This document shows, in pieces, positions 13,047-25,436 of a stretch of DNA of 64,000 bases. The number at the start of each line of letters is the position of its first letter. Position 1 is the stretch's first letter. A program made the translations under genes and the position numbers. The notes under the pieces were generated by a model. That model searched no databases. It saw nothing but the letters and a program-made list of their open reading frames with translations, and was not told where the DNA came from. Source of the stretch: Massospora cicadina (Eukaryota > Entomophthoromycota > Entomophthoromycetes > Entomophthorales > Entomophthoraceae); the NCBI GenBank assembly GCA_022478985.1, contig JAKSZP010014959.1:1-64000 (forward strand), in the 5' to 3' direction.

Positions 13047-14660
13047 TGTAAGTCCCGGGGACCAGCCCCTATAATTGGATAGGGAGCAGCATCCTTTTCG
13101 GACAAAAAGGGGCCCAAAGGCCCAAGTGGACCCCCTATCGCAGTTGAGCAACCTGGTGCACATGGTCGATGAGCTCTGGGTGACTGCCCTTCCTCCTAAA
13201 GATAATCAGATCTCTCCCCTCCTTCCCTCCTCAACCCTGGTAAGATTATTAGAGGGGACCTGCCAGGAGATCATGCAGGCCAGGGGCCATGGGCGGGCCC
13301 CTGGGACCCCTCACTCACCAGGGAAAACATACAAGATTTTGAAGAAATTGCCAGTGCTAGTATTGGAGCCCAGTCTGCGAAATCTGGGCTAATGGAGCTG
13401 GTCCAGACTGGATGGGTTAAAAATCAGATCAGAACCTGTTTTGGGTCTCAAACCAGGTTACAAGTGACTTGGACCAGTTGCCCCTACCCCCTGGGATGGA
13501 TTTGGGAAGTTCAGATCATGTAAACAATCAGATCAAGAGTTCAGACTGGGTTGCAGATGACTGAGCACCAAGGCCACAGCCCCCAGGACAAATCCAGGAA
13601 ATTTGAACCATGTGAACAGCCTGACTCGAATGGTCAAGGCCCAGATCAGTACCATCAACCTGGTATGGCCCCAAAAATTTGGGAAAATCTGCAAAAGTTT
13701 TTTTTGATTTTTGCCAAAATTTTGGGCATCCCTCCACCCCCCACCCATCAACCAAATCCCATTGCTGATCCCTTAATCACCCAATCCATCAAAATCCCCA
13801 CTATGCGATTCTCCCAATACTTAAGGCAACTGCCCTACCAAGGGGCAGTTGTCAGTTAATTTTCTATTCTTCCCACGCTTTGCGCTAAATAAAGCCTGAT
13901 TACCCCAAACGGCTTGCCGCAGACTCCACCTGTTTGTTTTTTTACAAGATTCCGCCGATTGATCTGGCAAAAAGCGCTGCCACCCAAATAATCATCCCGA
14001 TGATTGCCAAATGGGTCATCTGGTTGCTTGACCCCACCACGCGGTGGTGGATCATATCCACTGTAAACTGCCTCATTGTCAATGATGGAGTCGATTCTCC
14101 ATCTACTTTTGCATACCCACCTAATGTGAACCTGTCTGTTCGCTTTGCTACTGAGATTTCCAAGACTTCTCCCCTGTTGGAGCAGCCTCAGGGCGCCCCC
14201 ACCCCAATGCCCACGAGCTCAGCCCCCACGCCTGGATCATCCGCCGCTAATCCCACCCACCTGAGGACTCTGGAGCACCCCGCCCAAGGGGGCTCAGCCC
14301 CAACGCTCGTCGTGGGTCCGTTTTCCCCTCAGACAGCACCCCTACCCACGCGGTGGGCCCTGTGCCACCCCTCTCTGGCGCACAGATTCACCTACTCAAA
14401 ACTGAAGGCCAGCAACCATGAACCCTGGAGGAGTTGTCATCCTCCCCGCCTCTCCCACTCTTGGGGGTTGCCCCCTCAAGACTCGCGGTTGCCCCCATTG
14501 CAACCATCTGGTTTGCATTGGGGGCCTTCAGTAAATTAATGAACATTTGCTTTCCTCAAATCCCCAATAGATCTCCCCTTCTTCTAGTTCACAGACTGCT
14601 GTGCCCTTGGCATTCTGGGCTCTCCACTGGGTGCTCACACACCCTGACTGGAAGCCCAGT
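13047..14660 (+). mobile_element. GC-rich LTR-like insertion with Pro-rich ORF
   Basis: A sharply GC-richer block inside element C gag. An LTR-like unit runs from TGTAAGTCCC (13,047) to TTTTTTTACA (13,946), with an AATAAA at about 13,887 and a weak TATA-like CCCTATAAT near its start. Just beyond lies a 201-aa open frame (13,934-14,539), hydrophobic at first and then rich in Pro, Ser and Ala (GAPTPMPTSSAPTPG), compatible with the start of a gag-like protein but not recognised. The right part stops near 14,660 without a second LTR. No standard PBS follows 13,946 (AGATTCCGCCGATTG instead). I could not find a duplication at its ends. A truncated element from a different retrotransposon family is the best reading. 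Confidence 0.4.
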
Positions 14661-14689
14661 CTAATTCTTATCAGCCGCTTCCATGACAG

Positions 14690-16000
14690 CGATATCCACA
14701 TGACTTTCTCCTTTGTTCAGACAAATGCCCATATATGTTTGCTTTTTTTGGCTAAGGTTTGATTGCTGCTAAATTCTTGGATCAGGGCGGTATAAACTTA
14801 ATTCCAGTTGTGCCTTTTCTTTAAATAGGGAGTCCTAATCTCAAGAGTTAGACTATTAAAACAGAAGCGGATATGTTTCACCTCCTATCTGTCAGTAAGC
14901 CTCTTCCATGGAACTCTCATAATCATATAGAAAGAAGGCAATATTTCCCTAGCCAAGTGAATACTCTTCCTTAACCTTGCAAAGCTTGTCATAATAGGAT
15001 TGGAAATGATATTTATACAGGAATCAGTGCAGGCTCAGAAATTTTGGTTTCCACATAGTCACGAGGAATCAGTTGATCCAGTAACTGTCTTAAACCCTTG
15101 AGGTCCTCTTTATTATCGTCCCAGTTTCAGTTTGGGGAATTATTGGAGGCTTTGTGATCCATTTTTAATGTTATATGTTGGCGCGTTGAAATAGTAGTGG
15201 CTCTCTAGGCTGTTTAATCATGTTTGAACCCTCGACAGATTTTTTCAAGCTGGGTGATGTGATTATCATTAATCTTGGTGAAGGCACTGAAATTATCCAT
15301 CTCATCTGACAAGGCCTCAATTGAGACCATAGGGTCAAGATAGATTATGTCCACTCAGAGCTTACAACCTTGAGCTATTTCATAATTTATCCCATTAGGA
15401 AGCGGAGCTGTTTAAACGTTTTTATTTTAGGAGTCCTTGAGGTCGCCAGGAGTGGGCACCATGGGACTGGAAGGTCCTTGATGCTCACGGGGACCTTCAG
15501 GCCCTTCTGTCCCTCTAAGGCCTTACGGACCTTCTGGCCTCCTAGGACCCTCAGGCCCTTCACTCCTGGAGGTAACATAATGGGAGGCTAACTCCTGATA
15601 GTGCTGTTGGAGAGTTCGCACAAGGTCCACAACTTGGAATGAGGCGTTGATTCCAGGCATCCTCAAAAAGCTGTACATTCTGATGAAGCTGGTCCTTGAG
15701 GTAGCCCAAAATTCCACTATCCAATACTGCGAGTTGGTTATTAGCCTTGTTAATTAGCCGACTGTTATCACCAATGGCTTTCCAATTTGTCATAAATGAA
15801 TGAGGGGGCAGCGTTATAAAAAAAGCAGTATTTTTGGTATGGTTTGAGTAAGTCCTAGTTGTTGGGAGACTACTTGGTGATGCAACCCAACCACTTGTAA
15901 GAAGTGATGTATGGTGGGATTGATGAAACTCCAGAGTTAGCGTTTGGTACCCAGAGCTTACTCTACCATTGGCAAAAAAGCTGGGGTATATGAATTGCAC
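14690..16000 (-). pseudogene. Element C gag, N-terminal part
   Basis: A minus-strand open part (16,000-15,560, 146 aa) shares frame and position with the gag of a Ty3/gypsy element, lying about 300 bp inside the PBS. Downstream, at about 15,590-15,440, the frame is rich in Gly-Pro triplets (EGPEGPRRPEGP), comparable to a Gly/Pro-rich stretch of element D near 35,250. The rest to 14,690 is broken. Gag would form the virus-like particle. Assignment rests on position and the shared Gly/Pro stretch rather than on a diagnostic motif. Confidence 0.5.
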
Positions 16001-16306
16001 CTAGTTGAAGGCACTGAAGAAGTGTAAAAGCGACTTGAGCGGCCTCCCACAGAGTAAATGCCATAAATAATAGTTTTGTATTGATGTAATTTTTATATCT
16101 AAGTTTATACTAAACATAGTTAATGGAGGGTAGAGTAATTTAGAAAGTGGCCAAAAATTTAAGCTTTCAGGCTGCATAGGAGTTACTTCTACTATAAGGT
16201 GTTAATCCATCAATTGACGCTTCTTGACCAAATAGCAGGTTGATTTCCATGACTGCTATTATTCTCCATTTTCATGAGAGATGTTTTCACTGGATCAGCT
16301 TGGAGC

Positions 16307-16324
16307 ACCCTGTAGTGAGCACCA
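16307..16324 (-). other. tRNA primer-binding site of element C
   Basis: On the minus strand it reads TGGTGCTCACTACAGGGT, matching the PBS of element F at 17 of 18 positions. It lies two bases inside the right-hand LTR. It fixes the orientation of element C as minus. Confidence 0.75.
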
Positions 16325-16326
16325 CT

Positions 16327-17163
16327 TATCTCAGCGTAAAAAGTTCTCTTGACTGTCACTAAAGTTAAAATGGGATAAAAGTTTTAAATTAGCTGAGAGG
16401 ATGATAAAACAAGAAGATGGGGCGAAAAGACTTATTTTGGGGTTAAAAAGCGGCAATTATTATAGGAGCTGTAGGAACGTGGTGTTTAGGGGACCTTCAT
16501 GGCCTTTTATGATCAGGATCTTTCCAAGTCTTCCATATCAGCTGCCTGGTTGCTTCCCTCATTATTCTGCAACGTCTTCATGACTGCAGTGATGGGTGTT
16601 GCGCCTCTCAGGCTCAGGAATTGGGAATTAAATTATTATAAAGAATCCCCACTGATTTTGGGCGCGTAATGCTTCCTTATTGGAATTCCATAGACGTCTT
16701 CAGGGGCTTATTCCATTTACAATGGCGTGAGAGTTGAGTTGTTAGAGCTCAATTTGGACGTAGGGATTTCAGATCATTTTTCTTTTTGATCCTGAAAGTC
16801 ACTTCCTATACCTTGAATAGGGTTATCCTTCTATTTATCTATTCCTATGATAACTACTGCTGGCCTTGAGGGTTATCTCCTCATGTGGTTTCTGGGTTTT
16901 ATTTGCTAGCTTTGAAGGTGGTGTCCCTTTACCGGGTGCATTTACATCAATTTTATTATTAGTTTATCTTCTTAGAGAGTAAGAGACACTCTTTTTAAAT
17001 AAAGTATGAACATTTATACTTCCAACGCTTGTAAAATCTTTGACACTGATGCCTTAGATCAGCATAAAAACACTGATAGAGCCAAATCTAAATGGATATA
17101 CCCATATCAATTGCTTTGCATAGTCCACTTCATGAAGATGTAATCTTACCAGTCTGTCTGACA
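16327..17163 (-). mobile_element. 5' LTR of element C
   Basis: About 837 bp between the PBS and a plus-strand TCTGACA end; on the minus strand it begins TGTCAGACAG, the TGTCAG start also seen in the LTRs at 17,225, 36,771, 50,980, 56,581 and 63,306. The inner end reads ATA instead of ACA, a single transition. An A-rich polyadenylation-like region lies inside. It is clearly an LTR by position. Confidence 0.6.
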
Positions 17164-17224
17164 TTTGCCTTTGCAGCTGAAAAATAAGAATGACTTAGGT
17201 TGAGTTTAGTTATAAAAAGGGAAA

Positions 17225-18250
17225 TGTCAGCTATTTGTGCTTTTCCGATGCTATTAAGAGCGGATTTAATGAGAATGTTGAGGATATCAGCCAAAAGACC
17301 CTGGCTGATTCACAGTGGAACCCCGTAATTGGGGTAACCCCATTATGAAACCTGCTTGGGAAATTTTATAAAAACTCAAATGGCTATATTTCCCTGACAA
17401 CATGATGTACCATGGGGCAACCATTGGCAGGTACTTCCCCAACCACCACAGGTCCTTCCAAACACCTACTCGGGGGCCAACCCCTTTTATAGGCATGGCA
17501 GAGGTCCCACAGAGTGAAAGTAATGTACCTAATGGTGATTGGTTGAAGTTCATAAAAATCTTACCACATGGGTACATTCTGCCCCAAAACACCAATTATC
17601 GTTTCCCAAAAGCTTTATTCACATCTACCATGATCTGATAGGAGAGTTTCACATATTCTTAATTCAGAATGAATTGAAGATATTCTGAAACTACCCTCAA
17701 ATTCTCCAACCCTTGAATCAGTTTAAATATGGATCAGGTGTAATGGACGAGTTCATCTCGTTTATTACATTCCAACTCAGATTAGGATTTTCTGAATCTA
17801 AGTCAGATTGTTTAAAAACATTTTGTAGGTTTGGTCGCTTTGGACATTGGGTTGTGCCTCGCCTTTGCTGTTAATTAGGCTTGTGTGAGCCTGATTGATA
17901 GCTTGGGTGAGGGCCCCAAAGCGCTGCCTTTATAAGGCGTGCCCGCTCATTCCAAAGCTCAGTTTGGAATTCTTACCATAACATGTCCCTTCTAGGGAGC
18001 ATTGTCAGTTGCTCCCCAGCTGAGCTCTAGTCAGCGGGTCCCTTTTCATTCCTGAATAAAAATAAAGATCGTTTTGGGGTTTGCATACCTTGCATACCTA
18101 TGGTCTTTTTGGGGTGCTCATTTCCAAAAGAGCTTTTGAGTGATTGGGTTGGACCAATCATGAATTCGTGTGTAACCAATAAGCAGGTCAAATTTTTGGT
18201 GCTTGTTGGTGCTCCAAACCTCTTTCCTGCTTTGGTTAGGCCGCTTTTTG
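17225..18250 (+). mobile_element. LTR K, Ty3/gypsy
   Basis: Begins TGTCAGCTATTTG. At 17,291-17,338 it carries the block CCAAAAGACCCTGG then GGAACCCC and TTGGGGTAA, shared with the LTRs of element F (about 44,548) and LTR L (52,740-52,850, minus). Further in it has a TATA-type box (CCTTTATAAGGCG, about 17,930) and AATAAAAATAAA at about 18,055, in the order expected for an LTR. The 3' boundary is not fixed; a stretch with repeated TTGGTGCT lies at 18,200-18,250. Open frames on either strand here have homologues only at DNA level in LTR L and are not genes. Confidence 0.5.
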
Positions 18251-18439
18251 TTGCTTGTCGGTGCACCAAAGGAACTTTTATATGGCATCCATAACTGGGT
18301 TTTTCCATTTCGTGACATCATGCATATATCAAGGGGATTTTTTTTTCTTTTATTCCCACACTCCTAATAAAAATGATGAAAAATCAAGTTTTATTAGCGT
18401 TTATTTTATAATTTTTATTAAAGCTTTTGTGGTATCCAG

Positions 18440-19547
18440 CGGCGTACGCACCAGCAAGCACAAATGAGTTAAATCCTACACAGCCAATTGGTATTCAAAG
18501 ATCCCAAGATTGATCATCAGCTTGAATTAGTAGTCTGCAATCTTAACTTCATACTGAGTGATATTATCCAACTTCTCTGAAATGGTAGAGGGTTCCAAGT
18601 TTTGAGGATGTTATGATTAATCTCAGGGAAGTTGAGGGATACTGACCTGGTGTAGGAATATTATTGGGGACCTTCTGGTGATCCCTGATCTGGGCTACCT
18701 CCCTACAGACCCCATAATCCTTTTCATATGGGAAGAGTTGAGGGAGACACAGAGGAAGGATCCTCAGGGCCAGAGCAGTGATTCACTGCTCATCATTAAC
18801 TTGAGCAAGGTAACTAAGGTGTGTCAAAGGGTTTAATGGTGTTTTTGGTCCTCACTTGTAGCTGTAATTGAATTTCTTGCGGTCTAGGCAGAGAGGATGA
18901 TCCTTAAACCTACATTCTCTTCCAGAAGGAGTTTTTGGACTGTTGTGCTTTTTTGCATATATGGTTCTTGGATCTGATTTAGGAGTGGTATAGACTGCAC
19001 TGTAAGAAGCCTTTATATGGGTGCTAGTAGAGCATTGGCCCTATCCCGAAGTGATCATCTGGTATTTGTTCAGTATCAATATATATTTATGGCGGGTAGT
19101 GCCTTTTATTGCTCTCTATATGGCATTAATACCAGGTTTTAGTACTGACAAGGTGAGACTGACAAAGTTTCTATGACTGGATCTAGAGGTACATCAGGAG
19201 TTATTCAGTTAACTATGACGGGACATCTTCCATCTAGGTGTGCTACTTTACAGTGCCAGAAAGGGTTCCAACGCTGCCTGACATGATGCCCAGATTTGTT
19301 GCAATTATGGCAGCAGATTTACTTTGCAGAGGTCTCCCCTGTACTATTATAGTGAGTTGTTGCACTTGCTCTAGAGTGCATTTATATAGGGGTGAATTCA
19401 TAGGGATGACTGATAAGCTGTGTTATTAGGGGTGGTACTGCCCTCACACCCTCCTTCTTCAAACTCAGCATTTCTAAATGCCAAGCTGTTTGACTATTGG
19501 ATGGATAGAATTGTGTCAGGTATCAGAGTATTTAACAATAGTGAGAT
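18440..19547 (-). pseudogene. Gag fragment H with zinc knuckle (outer element)
   Basis: Minus-strand remains of a Ty3/gypsy gag. Near 19,270-19,320 it reads CHNCNKSGHHVRQ, a CCHC knuckle whose last Cys is replaced by Arg. Sequence towards 18,440 is worn. It directly abuts the 5' LTR of element E; the N-terminal part of a gag on the same strand abuts the other end of E at 39,542. I infer that E inserted into one gag gene and that H and J are its two halves. Stops are frequent and no complete protein remains. Confidence 0.5.
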
Positions 19548-20267
19548 TATCAGCTATTTGAATCTCACAAGTGAATTAAGACATAGTTATGAGAAAGGGG
19601 GCTAATCTCTTTAATTAACTATATGGAAAAATCAATAGTTGGCAAGGCTCAACTTGACAATAAAAATCTTCATTAGATCGACTTGAGCCCAAAATATCCC
19701 AAAATAAAAATTCTTATTAGCTGAAGTGAAGGGCTATCACTATGTCAGGTAAGTACTTTATCAGGTGATTTTTGAGAAAGTAAATTAAGGTGTACCCACA
19801 AAAGGGTAAGAATCAAGAATTTGCTATATGATCAACCTAAGTTTTACATAGTCTCATACAATTTTGTTTATTTTAAATACTTTTTCTACCTTTCAAAGAT
19901 ATGCTACATTGGAAATATTTAACCTGGATTCATCGCCTGGCCATGAGACTTCCACCCAGATCTCTCCTTTCATTAATTTTATTATTTTTCCTTTTTAAGT
20001 TTATATTGCTAATATGATGTATAAAACACCTATTATATAATAATTAACGTGACACCATTTTATCTATATCTCTTTTTAGTACTTAATATCAATAAGTTAT
20101 TTGCCAATATTATCATAGGGAAGATACTTTAGCTGATGGGACCTAAGTGTGACTTGGCAACTTCAAATAAAATGAAATGCTTTTTGTGAGTCATTGGCTG
20201 ATCCAGGTATTTACTGCTGTGATTTTTGGGCACAGCACTTTAAAGTCACAAAAAAGGAAGCCCTAGA
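19548..20267 (+). mobile_element. 5' LTR of element E
   Basis: About 720 bp, matching 38,823-39,541 through long near-identical blocks (for example around AAGTGAAGGGCTA at 19,720 and 39,000). It ends GCCCTAGA before a PBS; the 3' copy ends GCCTTACA. Divergence between the two copies indicates an old insertion. Confidence 0.8.
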
Positions 20268-20270
20268 GGC

Positions 20271-20288
20271 TGGTGTTCACTACAGGGG
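20271..20288 (+). other. tRNA primer-binding site of element E
   Basis: TGGTGTTCACTACAGGGG, three bases after the 5' LTR. It differs from the element F PBS by one transition (C to T). Confidence 0.7.
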
Positions 20289-20289
20289 C

Positions 20290-23200
20290 TCAGTCAATGT
20301 TTACATAAACCTTCATTATGGAAGACAATCCATTTGATAGTGTACCGGTGGGTGCACAATGAAATTGGTGAAGAAGATGACAAGTGGGAAGTCCGCCCTT
20401 GATAGCATTTTTAAGAAACACAAGAAAATCCAACGGATATCCTCAAATTTTAATATATAGCCTAGATTTCCAATAAGTGGGTTTGAGACTTACTTTGGAG
20501 AGTCATAAACCCAAAAGAAAGAGCCATATGCAAAAGAACACCCGCCATGTTCAGGCACATATGAACATATATGAAATAGATGTTCTCCTGGAGAGATGTG
20601 GTTCAAGTACAATTCTATACCACCACATCAAGAGATTTGTACATCCAGCGCTTTTTGTATAGTTCAACTATTAGGAGTCCATAATGAGAAACTCCATTAT
20701 CATATTAATACCCAAGGGGCCTTACTGATGGCATAAGAATATGTATACAATCTAAAATTAAAGTATAAGTGACATCCGCCAACTAATCAACTCAAATCGT
20801 TCCTATAACATTCAGTTCCATGAGCAAATGAGAACCCTCAAATTTTGGTGTTATCAAGTATGCGTAGAAAGCTATGGAACTTCTCAGAAAGGACATTATG
20901 AAGTCAAACGAAAATAAAAAAGTTTACTTGTTGTTTTTACTAAGAGCTTAGAAATCAAGATGCTGAAGACCATGATGAAATGGCAACCCAAGCTTCTACT
21001 AACCATCATAATGTGAAAGAACATATTAAACTCTTTACCTTCCAACTAGAGATCGCCCTAAAGCGAATTGATAAGCTTGAAGCCCAATGAACTTCAAGGA
21101 CTCAGTCAGTATACACGGTATTGCTATCTGAGTAGCCTGTGTTGAGCACGATCTGGCATCCCATTTGACTTAAATGCCTACTTATTCAAGTGACAAGCGA
21201 TTTAACAATTTGGAGAATGATATGAAAAGAAAATCACCTAGTTGATAAGACATTAACCAAATATATTTTCGCATCAATGAAGCTGAGCAACGCTAGAATA
21301 CTCTTACAGAAGATCTGAAACACAAGAATGACAAGGCTTCTCATAGCAATAGATTCCAACAAGTGCAGGAGGGTTTGAATTGGTACATTGGAGCTTTAGA
21401 AATAAAAACAAACTTTTGCAACTTACCACTAATCCGCTTGCTAACAAGTCCATGATCTGAACATCCACAACGAGATCTTGTAGAATGAAAAAGTTTTTTT
21501 AATAAAACAAATTAACAGGGGAGGATAACCAAGTGGTAGAGTAGGGACCTCTACCGCTGCCTCCCTGAGTTTGATTCCGGTACTGGAACTTTGGGTAGAG
21601 GACAATTATGAGTGTGTTGGCATTGTGCACCAATTCCCTGAAATGAGATAGCAAATAGCAAAGGTGGTCCATGGAGTTCCTGGCCTATCATACGCCGCGC
21701 ATGGAGGTTTTCCAGATTTTATCCTCCTTTCCCACTCATTTGATATCCCTTAATCAATGCGGTATCATCCCTCAGGTCGGCCCACTTCAAATAAAATAAA
21801 AATAAAACAAATTAATCTTCAGGAAGTTGCACCAAAAATTACTCTAAAGGAAATGGAGTAACATCTCAACCCTTTGCGGGATCAGATACGCCAACTCTCT
21901 CATCAAAAAGAACAGAGTGACATCTGTACCAAAATTACTGCATAAAAAGCTCCTGGAGTACACGTTGCCACAGGATTGGAAACCACTACCCTTCAACCTA
22001 ACTTCAAGTACACCTTTACACTTGGAGAAGGGAGTAATGAATTTTTCTTCTAAGTTTATAAAGCCATGATGGAAAATGCAACTGATCATAAAAAGGTTAA
22101 GCATATCCTATCTTAACTAAGACTCATGGATTAAGAGGTTATGGTATCTCATATGGATGGCCTGAAACTTGGAGTGTAGTTATAGAAGTGCTTCTGAAAA
22201 GAATTTGGTTACAAGAAAAGCTTAATTATGAAGAATCGGGTTTTCATGAGGATTTCGACACATAAAACAAACCCTGGCAAATTCATGATCACTTCTATAT
22301 TGAGGCTCAAGTGCTGGTGATCTCAAAGATGCTTACATTGGATGATGCCGTAACTACAGTGTTGCTGGTTTGCATAGTAATCTAACCTAGCCATGCATGT
22401 CACATCTTTTAAATGAAGCTTTAACTATGTCTTAAATATTTAATAAGCCCTGATAAATGTAGTTTGATATACAGAAGCAGAGATCTCCCAAAAGATCTTA
22501 AAACCCCAAAGTGTATACCGTGGAGGAAGCAAATCTTATGAAGGTGGATCAATTTTAATGTACTACTGTAGGAAATACAACCACACCAAAGATATGTATT
22601 TTAATGAGAAACCTGCCCTTGCCAAGCAGGGAAAAGAGTAGTCAGCTTTGGATCAGGTACTTTAAGCGCCAATCAGCTTAAAATACCTTAGTGAAAACCT
22701 TGCCAATTGCTCATTTAGAGTGCATTGAAAACAATTCTAACTATCACTCTAAAGGAGGTCGCGCGGACACAGGTTATTATACTTTAGGTACACACGCTGA
22801 GCTCACCATTATGCATCGTTTGAATGCCAAAAAGATTGATGACGCCCAGGTTTGGGATAATCACCTCAGTCAAGTTATTGGGTGCTCCAGAATAACTGAT
22901 ACAGCCAGCGATGCTAATCAATACCTTATTCTGTTGATCTAACCCATCTTGAGCGTGAAAAATCTACTGGAGATTTGGAAATATTCTGATAATGCCTTAG
23001 AGCTCAATGCAACGTTCCACCATTAAGAGGTGTTAGCCCCCTACCAAAGTTTAGAAAACCATTAATAAAGTAAAAGTGGTGATTAAGAAGGACAGAGTAA
23101 TGGCTATCTTTTTTATGGAATCACCTCACAACGTTGTCTCATCCAATCTCATCAAGAAAATAAAACTTACTCCTAACCTCAAGTACACTCAAGGGTATAG

Positions 23201-23290
23201 CACTGCCAGACCAAACAATACCAAGAAGATGGGTGCATATTCTTCCCTGCAATTTGTGTTAGAAAATTAGTTTTAACAGCTCCTGCAGTT
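20290..23290 (+). pseudogene. Element E gag and protease (decayed)
   Basis: Internal start of element E. Gag is broken throughout and interrupted by the SINE at 21,516-21,800. At about 22,890-22,930 a short motif (TASDANQ) recurs in element F just before its protease (about 46,540). At 23,076-23,268 an open part parallels the F protease: AIFFMESPHNVVSS stands where F has AILDTGAPANLV, so the catalytic Asp-Thr-Gly is lost, while the following IKLTPNL and GAYSSL blocks are kept. Protease would cut the polyprotein. Identification rests on alignment by eye with element F. Confidence 0.65.
21516..21800 (+). mobile_element. tRNA-derived SINE
   Basis: A 285-bp unit with a perfect 15-bp target-site duplication (AATAAAACAAATTAA at 21,501-21,515 and 21,801-21,815). 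Its head is tRNA-like: an RNA polymerase III box A-like sequence at 21,526-21,541 (TAACCAAGTGGTAGAG) and a box B-like GTTTGATTCC at 21,569-21,578, correctly spaced. A non-tRNA body follows, and it ends in an A-rich tail (AATAAAATAAAAATAAAA overlapping the duplication). The last part, CATCCCTCAGGTCGGCC with CAAATAAAA, resembles the 3' end of the LINE at 29,134-29,170. It lies within element E gag, so it is younger than E. It would be transcribed by polymerase III and copied by the LINE enzyme. Confidence 0.85.
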
Positions 23291-23992
23291 GCCCTGGACA
23301 AAAGCTGATATTATATACTTATTTGGACGCAGTTTAATCTAGATTATAAAGGAGTGATCAATTTGAAAAAGGGTTATTTAACCTCAATCATTAAGTTCCC
23401 CCTGTGCTGAATAATTAAGACTCCATCAAGAAGATATAATATTGTCTGGTAGAGTACCCTGTTTCCAATTTAACTTTACAATATTCTACTTTTAAAAGTG
23501 ATACAAAAAGCTCCCTAAATCAGTAGATGTAGCTGAAGACATACCATTTTATGCTAACATGGAGGTAAAAATAAAAATTTGAGAACAAAGAGTGGTTTCC
23601 ACCAACGTAACCCTGAGTATTTCCTCAAACTGCTTGCTACATATCACTAGTGTTGTTAGAGTAAGTATGCATGAACCAAGTTTTTACCAGAAGTCCTCAA
23701 CTCAGCTTACTAACAGCATATGGAGCTAAAACTCGGAAATCTAACTAATCAATATAACCTAGTCAAAAAAACATTAAGGGATTTTAAAAAAAGCAAATAA
23801 TTTCCATTGATGAAATTGAAAGGTACATTTTGCTGGTACTCACCTTGATTTTGGCCTACCCACTGGTAATTTATTTTGTGCCTTTCTTTATGTTCATAAC
23901 TTTTCTCTCTCGTTGCAATCACTTTTGCAACCCATTCAATTCAAGTCTGAATCTAGTTTGATAAATATCATAGAGGAGATTGGTCTGCGCCC

Positions 23993-25204
23993 ATGTCAGG
24001 GAGCAGTTGGGAAAGTAAGGTAAGAGGAGCAGGTGGGAGGCCTGCGGCCTCAAACGTTCAAAAACGCCCCGGAGAATCTGGCGGAATAGAAAAAAAATTC
24101 AAAAAACTGGCGGTCACTATTATCCTGGAAATCCTCGCTTGGCAAGCACGATGCAACCAGTACATCAATACGCCGCACTTCCAGCTACTTTTGTCGGTGG
24201 AATACAGAGTCCGCGTGTTTCTGGACATCCAACAAACAGCTTTATGGGAAAAATTTTGTGGGGATGTGCACACTTTTTTCCTGACCACAGTGTATGTCAC
24301 ACCTCATTCCATGTTACGTGGTTGGCTGGACCTAGGTTTCAAAAACAAGGAGGCAGCAGACGAGGCTGCTGCGGTGCACATAGTGATTGACCTCCCCAAA
24401 GGGCAATGGGTTGTCAAAACAAAACGCACTAGATGGACAAAATCCAACCAAATTTTTCCTCACGTTTGACTTCTTGCCTACTATGGTAAAACGTGACATT
24501 TTAGAGCAACACCTGAAAGATGGTCTCGCCATCTATGGTGAAATACAATCTTTTGAAATGCAATGCTTTATGCTGATGCCACACCTGTGCACCGGCAAAG
24601 CCATTGCAGTTCTGACCCCAACCAAGGAGATCGTGAAGGACCTAACCCAGATCCCACACTCCACTTTTATTAACACTGAGGGCATACCACCCACCCTTTC
24701 CAGGTAACCGTGGACAGCGCGCCCCCCATCTGCATCCACTGTGATGCGTTCAGCCATAAGGCACACGCATGCCCCACCAAGGAGGGCGTCACATTCCAAG
24801 AGCACCCCTCAGCGGCCATGACCAGTGGAGAGGCACACTACGAACCAACCGTAAGCACCAAAGAGGCTTTCCCATGGGGAGCACAAGGCTGCTACCTTCT
24901 GGTAAAACCTATTCCCCGCAAGAATGGAAGAAGGCCAAGCAGGCCTGCAGGGCCGCGGCCAAGGAAGTGGCCAAAGTCACCACCGCTATCCCTCACTCCC
25001 AATGCCAGGAGGACATCAAAACCTTTGCAGCGGAAGCAAATTGGGAATACACCAACCAATCAGATTGGGAAGCCCATACTGATTGGGCCACCTGATCTGA
25101 GGATCCGATGGGTGACTCAAATTCTCCTGATCTTTGCAACCAAGCTCCAGTCAAAACTGACTTGGCCTTCAACCTACCTGAAAAAATTTTTTTGCCCTGC
25201 TTAA
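23993..25204 (+). pseudogene. LINE ORF1 (gag-like, CCHC)
   Basis: Starts at ATG 23,993 (MSGSSWESKV). The first frame is open to 24,469 (158 aa), coding then continues in a second frame (to 24,707) and a third (24,710-25,204), so two frameshifts are needed to read the whole. The core at about 24,190-24,370 corresponds in layout to that of the ORF1-only elements (VRVFLDIQQ..., WLDLGFKNKEAADEAAA). A perfect zinc knuckle C-x2-C-x4-H-x4-C (CIHCDAFSHKAHAC) is encoded at 24,731-24,772. ORF1 proteins coat the LINE RNA. The C-terminal part is Lys/Pro-rich and unrecognised. Confidence 0.75.
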
Positions 25205-25436
25205 TGGTGCACCAAACTCATCCGCACCACAAAAAATTCATCCAATGTTGGGGAAACAAAGAGCAAAGGCAAAAGCCAATGCAAACCTTCCTGCAAAAAT
25301 TAACAAAAATACCAATACCATTGCTGCAAACACCTGTGCTGCCGTAGAGGCCCATGGGGATCTAGAGGAGGCTAGTGGGCCCAGGTGCCCACCCCCTCAC
25401 ACCTAAGATGCGATGGGGAAACCTTCACTTTAGGGG

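Larger units (their letters stand above)
9255..17163 (-). mobile_element. Ty3/gypsy element C (degenerate)
   Basis: Minus-strand Ty3/gypsy element recognised by, in sense order, a 5' LTR (16,327-17,163), a PBS (16,307-16,324), gag (14.7-16.0 kb and 12.4-13.0 kb), protease (about 12.4 kb), reverse transcriptase (about 11.1 kb), RNase H (about 10.4-10.6 kb) and the start of integrase (about 9.87-10.13 kb). A GC-rich LTR-like insertion splits gag at 13,047-14,660. The integrase core is cut near 9870. The first 250 bp or so of the left end (9255-9500) loosely resembles the right LTR, so a worn 3' LTR may remain; the left boundary is uncertain. Confidence 0.65.

Noticed and set aside
13528..13755. 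Overlapping minus-strand frames
   Set aside because: Lie inside the GC-rich LTR-like insertion; GC bias lengthens chance frames.
15440..15590. Collagen-like Gly-Pro run
   Set aside because: Part of a retroelement gag context, also seen in element D; not a host collagen-like gene.
17287..17595. 102-codon minus-strand frame with similarity to translated 52,500-52,700
   Set aside because: The match is between LTRs K and L at DNA level; stops in L and LTR context argue against a protein.
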